A stretch of 50,640 bases of DNA, taken from positions 1-50,640 of IMG/VR virus record IMGVR_UViG_3300020394_001687. One strand, given 5' to 3'. The position numbers were made by a program, and so were the translations under genes. This document shows, one piece after another, positions 7,622 to 16,377 of the stretch. The notes under the pieces were generated by a model, which worked only from the letters and a program-made list of their open reading frames with translations, was not told the DNA's origin and did not search any database. Source of the stretch: a virus. Each line of letters opens with the position of its first letter. The first letter of the stretch is position 1.

Positions 7622-9616
7622 TTATTTTTTAGTTTTACTATGATATAAAATTGCTGCAGGGTACTCAGGCAACTCATGCTCTGAAGCGACCTCTGATATA
7701 TCTTTCAGAATATCTAGCTCTTGAATTTTTTCAAAACTAGAAATACACTCCTCTCCAATAGAGTTCCAGTTATTTTTATCGCTCGAAACAACAATAGACT
7801 CCACAAGTTGATCAACAGAAGAAATTTGAGATTTATTTAAACGTTTTTTATTTATTTTGTTTTTTAATTTTGAAGTTAAATCGCTCCTAAGTTTTTCTAC
7901 TGCATAAATTGTCTCCTGTATACCTTTTCTGCTATAAGACGCTGTTGCACCTGATGGCCTGCCAACTTCATTAGGTGTAGCATTTTTTTCCTGTGCGTTA
8001 GGGGTTGGAGGAGTAACCTTAGAAGCTTTTTCTTTTAGCTTTCTTTCTTTTTCTGCCCCAGGAGGCTCTATAAACGGTACCCCACCAATCAATGGATTGT
8101 ATAAACCCTTTTCTCTTTGCTTGGTATACTCTTCTTGGTTTTTTACCAATTGCTCTGGAGTAGGATAAACTCCAGTCTGTATTGTTTTCAATCCATCTTC
8201 TGCAGATAAAACCCCAAGCTCGATAAGCCTTGTGGCAATTCTTTGCAGCTGAACTTCGTCTTTTATATCTATATCTTCAAATTTGGCATTTGGGAATTTC
8301 CTAAAACCCATTGCCTTGCAGACTAATTTTATTTGAGGCTGAAGGAAATCATTGATAAAAGCATTTCGAGCTTCTTTTAATCTTTCTAAAAATATTTGAG
8401 CCTTAACTTGAGTATTTGCATATTTTTCTTGACCAACAATAACATTCTGAAGAGCATCTCTGATGTCTTCATTCACAACTCTATATTTCTCTGGACCCAA
8501 AACTTTATTTATTTCAGGTATAACAAAATCTGCTTTTGTAGTATAGTCACTAACTAAAACCCTTCCAACGCTTTCATTTGCAAACAATTGTTGCATTGCG
8601 CCTAAATTAGTTGGGTTGATTCCTCCCTTATCTGGCTCGGCACCCATAGTTATTAAAAGTATAACATTTTCTACGGTCCTACTTATTGCTTGGTCAATTT
8701 TTTTAAGTTCCAATTTCCAGTTAATATCCTCAAGAACAGGAAAACCGAAAGGTATCGCAAATGGCTCATAATCTTGTTTTTTATAAAAACTATAGCTCAA
8801 CTTTTCTGGATCAAGCTGGACGTAAATACCTTCTCTTGAAAATCTTTTTTCTTTAATTTCTTTTTTAGTTTTTTGAGGTAGGCTATCATAAAATTCTTTA
8901 TCTTCTTGCGTTTTAGGCTTTCTCAATCTATCAAGCTCGTATTCTGAAAGTATTTTTTTGTAATCCCCATCCTCAAACGCCGTAGTCCTTGTAGCCACAA
9001 TATCATAGGGATTTAAAAGAATATACCTTACTGGAATTTTGCCTATAGCAAGAGAAGACCCGTATATAGAACTAATTTTCTTAAAATCTTCTTGATTAAA
9101 CTTGCCATCAACTCTATATAAAAATACATTACCAGAACGATAGTATTCCCTAAAGTATTGATCTTTTAAATTCCATATTTTTGATTTTTCCAACCACTTA
9201 TCTATAAACTCTCTGGCTGGAGCAGTGCCTCCCTCAAGGTGAATTTTTGAATTGGCAAACTCAGCCATAATGTCGATTGCATTTCTGAATATTGCAACAT
9301 TAGCATAAGCTTTCTGGCAAAGCTCTATTGACTCCCTGACGGATACACCTCCACTCATAGATTCAAAAGGTAAAATACCCTCGTGAATATTAACGTATTT
9401 CTTTTTCTTTGTTGCGGAGTGGGTAGTTCGGTTAAGTGAAAGTCCATCTGAACCAGATGAAGGCTGAGATCTTACAAATGAAGACTCGCTATAATAGCTT
9501 GCCCCACACAATTTTGGCTCAATTGGGTCTGACTGAGTAAAAAGCTGGTCAAGACTATTGTTATTCTTTTCAAACTTATTCCAGTAGTCAGATCTTTTGG
9601 TATATTTTCTTGCCAT
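7622..9616 (-). CDS. Portal protein
   Basis: A 664-residue protein in the order terminase - portal - protease - capsid. Features seen include a basic N-terminus, an early Gly/Ser linker, a central region with NIEHLITMG-type helices, and the motif ESVGRVLVSDYTTKADFVIPE. These are followed by YRVVNEDIRDALQN and a long helix QVKAQIFLERLKEARNAF, similar to T4 gp20-like portals. It would form the dodecameric DNA entry vertex and dock the terminase. The C-terminal ~150 residues are Pro/Lys-rich and then helical. A TGTGTATGATATAAC element lies just before ATG 9616. Confidence 0.85.
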   Translation of the reverse strand: MARKYTKRSDYWNKFEKNNNSLDQLFTQSDPIEPKLCGASYYSESSFVRSQPSSGSDGLSLNRTTHSATKKKKYVNIHEGILPFESMSGGVSVRESIELCQKAYANVAIFRNAIDIMAEFANSKIHLEGGTAPAREFIDKWLEKSKIWNLKDQYFREYYRSGNVFLYRVDGKFNQEDFKKISSIYGSSLAIGKIPVRYILLNPYDIVATRTTAFEDGDYKKILSEYELDRLRKPKTQEDKEFYDSLPQKTKKEIKEKRFSREGIYVQLDPEKLSYSFYKKQDYEPFAIPFGFPVLEDINWKLELKKIDQAISRTVENVILLITMGAEPDKGGINPTNLGAMQQLFANESVGRVLVSDYTTKADFVIPEINKVLGPEKYRVVNEDIRDALQNVIVGQEKYANTQVKAQIFLERLKEARNAFINDFLQPQIKLVCKAMGFRKFPNAKFEDIDIKDEVQLQRIATRLIELGVLSAEDGLKTIQTGVYPTPEQLVKNQEEYTKQREKGLYNPLIGGVPFIEPPGAEKERKLKEKASKVTPPTPNAQEKNATPNEVGRPSGATASYSRKGIQETIYAVEKLRSDLTSKLKNKINKKRLNKSQISSVDQLVESIVVSSDKNNWNSIGEECISSFEKIQELDILKDISEVASEHELPEYPAAILYHSKTKK

Positions 9617-9650
9617 GTTATATCATACACATAAAAGTCTAAAAGTTAAG

Positions 9651-10463
9651 TTAAAAGTTAACTTTGACTTTCTGTTTTAACCTCTCAATAGACTGACTTA
9701 ACGCTTCGTCTGGTTCTATGAATTTAGTTATTTCGTTGAGGGGAGAATTTTTCGAACAAGATATAATCTTTATCCCTCTTGCTTCACATGGGGGAATTAG
9801 TTTTTTTATAAAGCTTAACTGTTCAGAATACAATCTTTTATTTACCTCTCTTTGTTTTTTTGATATTTTTCCGCTTGGGGAGTCGCGATCAATTTTATCA
9901 TCTTCAAAAAAATAATTGTTTGGCCTAGCATCTTTTGAGTCATCAAAGTAATCTCCCCTGCCACCAAAGTCTGAACCAAGCATGTGTATACGCTTAAAAC
10001 CCATCATTATAGCTAAATGTAGAGAAGATATTAAAGTATTTTTTTGCCAAAGTAGCTTAGAGTCTTTTTCAGTATTTTTAAATATGAGCCTAATGGATTC
10101 TTTGTCGGTTTCTGGCATATCTGTAAAGTCTGCAAAATATGTATTTGGAAACGATTTTAAGTTTACCAAATCTATTTTTTCTTCAGAAAACCTTCCGTTT
10201 AATATTTTTATAAAGCTTTCAGACCACAGGTTTTTATTAAAACAGGTTGGCCTGTCTAGACCAAGCCAAATATCAGGCTTAACCTTTGGGTAAGTTGTAT
10301 TGATCCCAAATTTATATACAGGTTTTTGATCAAACATTTTTAAATCTACGTTAGCAAGAGATGGTCCCGAGGAAAAAATATATAAATCCAAAAGCTGTGT
10401 TGAGTTTGCGAGGCTAACCCCGTTATCCCAACCTAAGCTCCCCCTATGAACCCAAAATGACAT
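9651..10463 (-). CDS. MptE/DUF115-like glycosyltransferase-fold protein
   Basis: A 270-residue protein started at ATG 10463 (MSFWVHRG). It contains LYIFSSGPSLANVD near the N-terminus, then KFGINTTYP, WLGLDRP, and SLHLAIMMGFKRIHMLGSDFGG. This order (GPSL nucleotide-binding loop, central domain, GFxxIHxxGSDF) is that of DUF115/MptE-like and small sialyltransferase-like Rossmann proteins. It probably transfers a sugar or makes a nucleotide-linked precursor. It sits between terminase and portal, an unusual place for a glycan enzyme. Substrate is unknown. Confidence 0.6.
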   Translation of the reverse strand: MSFWVHRGSLGWDNGVSLANSTQLLDLYIFSSGPSLANVDLKMFDQKPVYKFGINTTYPKVKPDIWLGLDRPTCFNKNLWSESFIKILNGRFSEEKIDLVNLKSFPNTYFADFTDMPETDKESIRLIFKNTEKDSKLLWQKNTLISSLHLAIMMGFKRIHMLGSDFGGRGDYFDDSKDARPNNYFFEDDKIDRDSPSGKISKKQREVNKRLYSEQLSFIKKLIPPCEARGIKIISCSKNSPLNEITKFIEPDEALSQSIERLKQKVKVNF

Positions 10464-10475
10464 ATTTATATTATA
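10463..10475 (-). promoter_or_regulatory. Late-type promoter element TATAATATAAATA overlapping a start codon
   Basis: On the minus strand TATAATATAAAT runs straight into ATG 10463, with the last A of the 13-mer being the A of the start codon. TATAAT is then 6 nt from ATG, the same spacing as in the early leaderless promoters, but no TTGACA is visible 17 nt upstream. The 13-mer is identical to the copy at 3921-3933. Confidence 0.5.
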
Positions 10476-10488
10476 TGTGAAAAAACTT

Positions 10489-12354
10489 TTATCTAATAAA
10501 CATTGGGGTAAAAGTAGACACGACATCTCTTTTACTTGTTATAAAATCATAATATGTTTTAATCATCCAATTCCCTAAAACTAGAGCCGAATAGCTATCT
10601 TTTCTAGTTTTCTCTGGACCAGTTTGCCTTTTAAGCGTAGGAGGAAGATCAAATGTTTGCGTGCCTTGCGGAGACGTAGTAATCTGTATCAAGGAGCATT
10701 CGACCTTTGTTAAATGAATCATAGATTCTTGGTGCTCAACAAAATCAATCATTTTTGCAGCCGTAGAAGATTTTTCTTTATCAATTATATTAGAGAACTT
10801 TAAGCGATCTATTGGTATTTTTTTCTTTCTTTGGTTTTCATAAAAATCATCAATTGCTGGAGAAGCAAAAAATATTCTCCTATGATCGAAGTTGGCCTGC
10901 AGCAATTCGTTTGCCCTCCTTATCCATGCACTAGACGGTTTCCTTAAAACACATATTCTTTTTTCTTTTAAGTCGTATTGCTGCTTGGCGCTAATTAATG
11001 CTTTCTGGTAGTCTTCAATATTATCAAAATCCGCTTCAATTGTTTGTATATGAATCCCTGCTTTTTTAAAAGTAGCGCTTTCATTTGCCGCACTTAAAAA
11101 CTGAACGCCCCCGTTGTAGTCACCAACCATTGCAACTATATTAAAATGGGTTAATAGATAGTGCATGTAATTAATATGCTCCTTCATAGGCGCTCCAGCC
11201 AAAGCATAGCTGTGTACCAGTGTGCCAACTTTTCTTTCATCATTTAACTTAAAAATTTGAATCGCAAAATCATCACTGCTTTCGCTTTCGGCCCAACTAG
11301 GGTCAAAGGATAACAAATATTTTGACGAGGAGTCTCCTGCAACTTCTATACTAGGTTCCATGCCCTCAGGAAGGGTGCAGGCGGCCATTTTGGATGTTTT
11401 AAAGTATCCAGAACTATCATCGGTGAACACAGCGCCAAACTCCCTATCAAACTGAGATTGGCTCATAGAGCTTCTGGCCTGGTCGATTAAGTTTTGATCA
11501 TAAAGTTGTTTGGGTGCGCAGTCATAACTATAATGCATAATAACCCTGTTCGCTTCGGTTGGGTTTTTATTTCCGTTAATTATTAAGTCATCAAAGGTTT
11601 CATAAACTTTATACATATATTCAAATTTATAACTTGCAGACGAAAGCATAATTAATTTATTGTTTGGCCAGATATACCTTTCGGACTCTTGCATATCTCC
11701 CCGCTCTATAAGTTTTGTTTCTAAATTATAAAGATCCTCCCTTTGTGTGGGATTTTCCACTACGGACAAAAACGGAATAATAACTTCGTTATATATTCTT
11801 TCAGGCATCAAAAGAAACTCATCAATAATAATCCTATGAAAACGAAAACCGCGAAGCTTTTCGCCATCCCCCAAGGGAAGCGCATGAATTTGGCTCTCGC
11901 CAATCTGCATGGTCCACTGGTCATTTGTTTTTGAAGTTTTAGTAATGCATTGGGACAAAAATGCAGCTTCTGGTTTATTTGCCATATCTTCAATTTTTTT
12001 AAAAATCATCTTGGATTGCCTGAAAGATTTAGATATGATTCCAATCTGCACTCCTTGGTTCAGTATGGCATCCAAAAAAGCGAAAACTCCAGTTGTCCAA
12101 GACTTAGACATTCCCCGACTCCAAACCCCCAGAAAATAATCTGTTTGAAACATTGCCTTAACGGCCATGTGTTGAAACGGAAAGAGCTTTACTCCAGCTA
12201 TTAAATCCGCCGTAAAAGTAATATTGTTTCTTAAAAATTTATACAGTAATATCTTAGCTTCTTTCTCATCAAGATACCCTTTCTTTTGTAAAATTTCCTG
12301 ATTAATAGTCGCCAAAGACTTTCTATTAAATTGACTCCCAGTTTCCCAACTCAT
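10489..12354 (-). CDS. terL: Terminase large subunit
   Basis: A 621-residue packaging motor and nuclease. I use ATG 12354 (MSWETGSQ), which overlaps the upstream stop as ATGA. The ATPase domain shows a deviant Walker A, WSRGMSKSW (near residues 78-86), and Walker B RIIIDE (near 174-179). The nuclease domain has LLSFDPSWAES and VGDYNGG as candidate acidic metal-binding positions. It translocates DNA through the portal and cuts concatemers. Downstream is the MptE-like gene; upstream is an ERCC4-type nuclease, an unusual neighbour. Confidence 0.92.
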   Translation of the reverse strand: MSWETGSQFNRKSLATINQEILQKKGYLDEKEAKILLYKFLRNNITFTADLIAGVKLFPFQHMAVKAMFQTDYFLGVWSRGMSKSWTTGVFAFLDAILNQGVQIGIISKSFRQSKMIFKKIEDMANKPEAAFLSQCITKTSKTNDQWTMQIGESQIHALPLGDGEKLRGFRFHRIIIDEFLLMPERIYNEVIIPFLSVVENPTQREDLYNLETKLIERGDMQESERYIWPNNKLIMLSSASYKFEYMYKVYETFDDLIINGNKNPTEANRVIMHYSYDCAPKQLYDQNLIDQARSSMSQSQFDREFGAVFTDDSSGYFKTSKMAACTLPEGMEPSIEVAGDSSSKYLLSFDPSWAESESSDDFAIQIFKLNDERKVGTLVHSYALAGAPMKEHINYMHYLLTHFNIVAMVGDYNGGVQFLSAANESATFKKAGIHIQTIEADFDNIEDYQKALISAKQQYDLKEKRICVLRKPSSAWIRRANELLQANFDHRRIFFASPAIDDFYENQRKKKIPIDRLKFSNIIDKEKSSTAAKMIDFVEHQESMIHLTKVECSLIQITTSPQGTQTFDLPPTLKRQTGPEKTRKDSYSALVLGNWMIKTYYDFITSKRDVVSTFTPMFIR

Positions 12355-13316
12355 GCTTTTGAAGCAATCCTTTCGTCTATATGATATTGCATGTCGCAGT
12401 CCCATAACATTTTACCAAAACCAAGTAATCTTGGTATCAAAAACTCAGAAGCCCTTCTTCCTCCAGAAAAAATAAATTGGCAATTAGAAGAATATTCTCT
12501 AATTAATTTTCTTGTGTTGTGCCATATGTATGACAGGTTTGACCTGTGTGGGGCGAATACATTATTTTTTTTAATATTATCTATACTAGAATCTACAACG
12601 ATATACAAAAAACTATCAAAACTTTTGGCGCGCTCAATTTCTCTAATAAATCTATCGAAACCAACAGACATTGTTGACTTAAAATCTGACTCGCTTTTTC
12701 TATCGACGTAAGTATAAGAATAATCTTCTCCGCCGACAGTATAGTCACCAAAGTCAAGTTTCAGGATTTTAGACCTATTAAACCTTAAAGGTTTTTGCTC
12801 TCTTGTGTCTATCAATATTTCAAGATTTTCAAATTTTTCATTTTTTTCGAAAAAATTTTTAACAATTGCAGAGCCATAGGTTAAGCTCAAATCATTCATT
12901 GTAAACTTTTTTTCTACAGCTTGCGCGGCCTGACTGTAGCTTCCAAAGCATTTCTTATAAAATTTTATTGAAGGCAAATCGCATAATTCTAATTCAATAT
13001 GGCTAGGCATTAAGCTGCATTTTTTTTCATTCATTCTGTGGTAGACTTTTTCGATTAAATAATTCTTAACTTTTTCAGAGTTTTTGTCTTGAGAGTCAAG
13101 CCACTCATTCATTTGTTTTCTATTAGAAAAATCTTTTCTAAAATATTCTTCTTTGTTCTTGAAAGGCATTGGCTTCCCAGTCAGTAAATTATACCTAGGG
13201 AAATGTTTTGTATAATACTCTGCCACAGTTAGAGAGTGTTTTTTTAAATGGGCATGCAGAGACCTTTCAGAGTTAAATGCCTGACCGCACTCTTTGCATA
13301 TAAAGTTAGATGACAT
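12351..13316 (-). CDS. C2H2 zinc-finger ERCC4-type nuclease
   Basis: A 321-residue protein. Residues 7-27 form a classic C-x2-C-x12-H-x3-H finger (CKECGQAF then LHAHLKKH). Residues ~165-240 carry the ERCC4/XPF nuclease signature: LIDTREQKPLRF, LDFGDYTVGGED and YVDRKSESDF, with Asp in place of the usual Glu of ERKxxxD. Such enzymes cut branched or flap DNA. It is coupled at both ends: 11-nt overlap with the upstream gene and ATGA with terL. Location suggests resolving branched packaging substrates, or a homing-type endonuclease. The fold call is firm; the role is inference. Confidence 0.8.
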   Translation of the reverse strand: MSSNFICKECGQAFNSERSLHAHLKKHSLTVAEYYTKHFPRYNLLTGKPMPFKNKEEYFRKDFSNRKQMNEWLDSQDKNSEKVKNYLIEKVYHRMNEKKCSLMPSHIELELCDLPSIKFYKKCFGSYSQAAQAVEKKFTMNDLSLTYGSAIVKNFFEKNEKFENLEILIDTREQKPLRFNRSKILKLDFGDYTVGGEDYSYTYVDRKSESDFKSTMSVGFDRFIREIERAKSFDSFLYIVVDSSIDNIKKNNVFAPHRSNLSYIWHNTRKLIREYSSNCQFIFSGGRRASEFLIPRLLGFGKMLWDCDMQYHIDERIASKA

Positions 13317-14367
13317 CTGACTTACTTATACCTAAAATTCTTGCCTTCCAGTCTGGCATTTCTTCGATAGTGTCAGCTTCTTCTCTGACTAAGTTTTTCT
13401 GCATCTCTGCCATCTTAATCATAATCTCTCGCTCCTCTTCTTCTTGAAATAGCTTCACTAAAGACAGCATGCTGGCAGTATTTTGATTTTTTCGGTCAAG
13501 CCTTTTTGACCTGTCTCCCTGAAGCTTTGTTATTGCCCTATCTATTCTATTTATGCATTGATTATATTCTTCGCTTTTTGTTTTCAATATCTCAGTAAGT
13601 CTCATTGTTAAATCAGTCTCTTCTTCGGCAGAATTAAACATATCATTCAGTTTAAGTTTCTGTTTTTCTATTTGTTTTAGATTTATATAATCCATGCAAA
13701 CATTAATATACATATTAATTTCATCAGATGTTAAGTCAGGTTTATCCCAACAAGCCCTAATAAATTCTGCTTCAAATAAATTCCTATCTTTAATATCTGT
13801 ATAGCTATTAATCTGGGAAGTAAATCTGGGAGAAGCTAAAGTATGCATAATTGCTTCTGCGCAGAGCTCTTCTTGCCTGGTCATTTTTTTATCATTTATA
13901 GATGCTCCAGTACATTTATTTATTCTTTTTATTGAAGCTAAAATACTTGCAGGCGGATTATACTCAACACCCCTTGCGCTATCTTCATCAGAAATACCTT
14001 GAGGCACATTTTCTCTTATATAGTCCGCTATCACAGTAGTTTCTTTACTTAAAGGAGTTACATTTAGCTCTGGAAAGATTAGCTTGGCAATTTGGTATGC
14101 GTTAGTTCCATTATTAGCATATTCAGTTATAAACTCTATGTGCTGATCAGATAAATTAACTTCTTTTGCTGGTGCAGCTTTTGTGGTATCAAATTTTTGG
14201 CCAATTTTTATTAGATACTCTCTAACTGCTCTACCTTGCTGGGTTCGACCATCTAAGCTTTCATCCATAAATACTGCCCGAGTCATTTCGCCTAAATCGC
14301 ACAACCTGTTTTTATTTTCCTCGATAAACTTTTTATGGTCTTCGGTTAATTTTATTGCGTCCTTCAT
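13306..14367 (-). CDS. Unassigned helical protein; small-terminase position
   Basis: A 353-residue helical protein. The N-terminal ~130 residues hold two related segments (LTEDHKKFIEENKNRL and LSDQHIEFITEYANNG), each followed by GxxxxAxxIFxx-like helices, suggesting tandem helix-turn-helix repeats. The C-terminal ~120 residues are a coiled coil. It lies upstream of the nuclease and terL and is ATGA-coupled to the sigma-like gene. Repeated DNA-binding helices plus coiled coil and position fit a terminase small subunit, but no family signature proves it. Confidence 0.5.
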   Translation of the reverse strand: MKDAIKLTEDHKKFIEENKNRLCDLGEMTRAVFMDESLDGRTQQGRAVREYLIKIGQKFDTTKAAPAKEVNLSDQHIEFITEYANNGTNAYQIAKLIFPELNVTPLSKETTVIADYIRENVPQGISDEDSARGVEYNPPASILASIKRINKCTGASINDKKMTRQEELCAEAIMHTLASPRFTSQINSYTDIKDRNLFEAEFIRACWDKPDLTSDEINMYINVCMDYINLKQIEKQKLKLNDMFNSAEEETDLTMRLTEILKTKSEEYNQCINRIDRAITKLQGDRSKRLDRKNQNTASMLSLVKLFQEEEEREIMIKMAEMQKNLVREEADTIEEMPDWKARILGISKSDVI

Positions 14368-15071
14368 CTTAGAAAAATATCTTTTGTTTTGATTAGTTTT
14401 TTGGCTTTTTCTTTAAATTGTTTCTTAAGGTTTTTAATTTGCTTGTATCCAGCCTTCCTGCCTGTTTCGGAAGTTTTATAACCCATTCTTGCAGCAACCT
14501 CTTCTTCTGATAAATAATCTATAAATAGCATTTTGTATATCATATATTGCCGTTCTGGAAGAACTTCTTTCATTTCGACATGAAGCCTCTGTTCAGCTTC
14601 AACAATTTCAGAATTTTTTGCGGCGATTTCTTTATGCTCCGCAGCCTCCGAATCAATTGATAGTGGAAGCTTTATGTCATATGCAGCTTTTTTTGTTTTT
14701 TCCCATTTTTTAAACAAAGGGCATGAAGAATCTTGAGTACCGCTTTTTGTAAATGAACAGCTACTTTCCTCGACTCCATCTCCAGACAAATTAAAAGGGC
14801 AATTTAAGCAGGGCCTAACAAAATTAGAGTAATTATTTCTTAATATATTTTTTAATTGATTGCTAATAATCTTGTTAAGCCAAGGCTTCAAAGGTTGAGA
14901 GGGATCATATTTTTCCCACTTCACATATATATGCGATGAAATTATTTGAATAACATCGTCAAAGTCCATCCATGATAAAGAGGTAAGATACCATTTTGGT
15001 CTACGCTTGGATATTTCCTCAATAACTATATCGTGACAATCTTCGTATTTTAGCGGATTATTTTTGCTCAA
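14364..15071 (-). CDS. Phage sigma-70-family-like factor with Cys-rich insert
   Basis: A 235-residue protein. Residues ~37-85 (DFDDVIQIISSHIYVKW, KYDPSQPLKPWLNKIISNQL) match sigma region 2, including the PWLNKIxxNxLKNxLR helix. A short insert has four Cys (CLNCPF, then SSC and SSC), a likely zinc site. Residues ~165-225 (LPERQYMIYKMLFIDYLSEEEVAARMGY) match region 4, a helix-turn-helix. It would redirect host RNA polymerase, plausibly to late promoters such as TATAATATAAATA. The start is TTG 15071, set by an AAGGAG site 9 nt upstream. It overlaps both neighbours. Confidence 0.75.
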   Translation of the reverse strand: MSKNNPLKYEDCHDIVIEEISKRRPKWYLTSLSWMDFDDVIQIISSHIYVKWEKYDPSQPLKPWLNKIISNQLKNILRNNYSNFVRPCLNCPFNLSGDGVEESSCSFTKSGTQDSSCPLFKKWEKTKKAAYDIKLPLSIDSEAAEHKEIAAKNSEIVEAEQRLHVEMKEVLPERQYMIYKMLFIDYLSEEEVAARMGYKTSETGRKAGYKQIKNLKKQFKEKAKKLIKTKDIFLR

Positions 15072-15417
15072 TATCTATAGGCTCCTTAACAGGCTTACAA
15101 AGATCCATAGAATCTTGTATTGGGTCTCCAGTTTTGCTTTTTCGCTTTTTTCTTGGCATTAAGCCAATCTTCTCTTCTTTCATCACAGAGCCTAATGTCG
15201 TTTGCTCGACGTTGTTATTAATTATTTCAAATTCTAGTTTTTGAATATTAAAGTTTGGTGTCTCCTGAACTTCGGTAGGCTGATCTTCTTTCGGTGTATT
15301 ATTTTCCGCAGGCGCCGACATAGAACCAAACGAAGTACCGCAACTCATGCAAAAATTTGGACGAGCACTTTCGTAGGTATTTTTTGTACCACACTGCTGA
15401 CAGAATAAAAAAGGCAT
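15058..15417 (-). CDS. Zinc-ribbon protein
   Basis: A 119-residue protein from ATG 15417. The N-terminus is a zinc ribbon with two CxxC knuckles (CQQCGTKN and FCMSCG), followed by an acidic linker and a Lys/Arg cluster (PRKKRKSKTG). Its stop overlaps the TTG start of the sigma-like gene, suggesting coupled expression. It could bind RNA polymerase or nucleic acid; this is inference. Confidence 0.65.
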   Translation of the reverse strand: MPFLFCQQCGTKNTYESARPNFCMSCGTSFGSMSAPAENNTPKEDQPTEVQETPNFNIQKLEFEIINNNVEQTTLGSVMKEEKIGLMPRKKRKSKTGDPIQDSMDLCKPVKEPIDIEQK

Positions 15418-15448
15418 ATTAATTATTATAATTAATAATACAAAAGTT

Positions 15449-16078
15449 TCAATCAACTAAGTATCCGCCAAGCTTTAAAGCTCTATTTTTTAATATTTCT
15501 AAATGTTTTCCTTCAAGCTTTCTCTCTCTTTTAACGTAGTCCACTCCGAATATTCCAACAACTTTTCCTTGCAAGTTTTTAATTGGAAAATTATAAACGC
15601 TCTTAACACCTTTTTTTGCAAGAAGCTCTCTAAATAAAGGCATTTTGCACTCATCTAAAGAGTTAAAACATATTGAGTCCCCGTTAATTATCTTTTTTAT
15701 AAAAGAATTATAATTTGAAACCCTGTACTCTCCAGGGTTTTGACACTCAGAGCTTATTCCCCCATTTACGCACTCGTAAGAACATGTAAATTTTTGAGCA
15801 GGCATACCAGATGAAAAATGAACACCATTGCTAAACTCGAATATATAGCATCTATCTGCATTAAGCTCACTCCTTGTATACTCTATACAATCAATAATTT
15901 GTTCATTTTTTTGCGTCAATGCCTCCATTTGTTTCTGAGCTTTAATTTCAGGACATTCTTGGTTTTTTTCTTTTTGAGCTTTGACGGCTTTATTTTTAAC
16001 ATATATTGTTAGCAGCGTAATAACTAATGTTACTATTGCAGTGATTAAACTTTCTATCTGTACTATTTTATCAAACAT
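15449..16078 (-). CDS. Membrane-anchored GAF-domain protein
   Basis: A 209-residue protein. Residues ~9-28 form one transmembrane helix (SLITAIVTLVITLLTIYV), then a Lys-rich coiled linker. Residues ~60-205 resemble a GAF domain: LNADRCYIFEFSNGVHF, a Cys-containing loop, then VKSVYNFPIKNLQGKVVGIFGVDY. GAF domains bind small ligands such as cyclic nucleotides, heme or redox signals. Several Cys (near 100-145) may sense redox. It overlaps by one base the EF-hand lipoprotein gene and sits next to a holin-like gene, so a membrane or lysis-timing role is possible. Ligand unknown. Confidence 0.65.
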   Translation of the reverse strand: MFDKIVQIESLITAIVTLVITLLTIYVKNKAVKAQKEKNQECPEIKAQKQMEALTQKNEQIIDCIEYTRSELNADRCYIFEFSNGVHFSSGMPAQKFTCSYECVNGGISSECQNPGEYRVSNYNSFIKKIINGDSICFNSLDECKMPLFRELLAKKGVKSVYNFPIKNLQGKVVGIFGVDYVKRERKLEGKHLEILKNRALKLGGYLVD

Positions 16079-16377
16079 TACTCAGATTTATTACACTTTA
16101 GAAATGATGATGCAGCACACATTATTAATGTAGCAATTGAAATAATTGACATTACTATGATTGGGCTCTTTACTGAGTAATTCGACGACTCTACAGTTGC
16201 AGATATTTGATCAAACTCTTTTTTTGACAAATTGCCATCTCTATTTTTGTCCACATCTTCAAATTCTGGAATATGTACAACAGAAATGCTAGGAGGGTTT
16301 TTAATTTTACTTTTGTTTGCAAGTGGAGAATAACAACCAAACATAAGCAGGAAAATAAGTATATACAAGCTCTTCAT
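16078..16377 (-). CDS. EF-hand lipoprotein with C-terminal membrane helix
   Basis: A 99-residue protein from ATG 16377, which overlaps the upstream stop (ATGA); longer in-frame starts lie inside the neighbouring gene. The N-terminus MKSLYILIFLLMFGC is a lipoprotein signal with Cys15. Residues ~38-49 (DKNRDGNLSKKE) are a canonical calcium-binding EF-hand loop. A second hydrophobic helix (VMSIISIATLIMCAASSF) lies near the C-terminus. The architecture recalls single-gene spanins, which link outer and inner membranes, here with a calcium site. The spanin role is inference. Confidence 0.65.
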   Translation of the reverse strand: MKSLYILIFLLMFGCYSPLANKSKIKNPPSISVVHIPEFEDVDKNRDGNLSKKEFDQISATVESSNYSVKSPIIVMSIISIATLIMCAASSFLKCNKSE

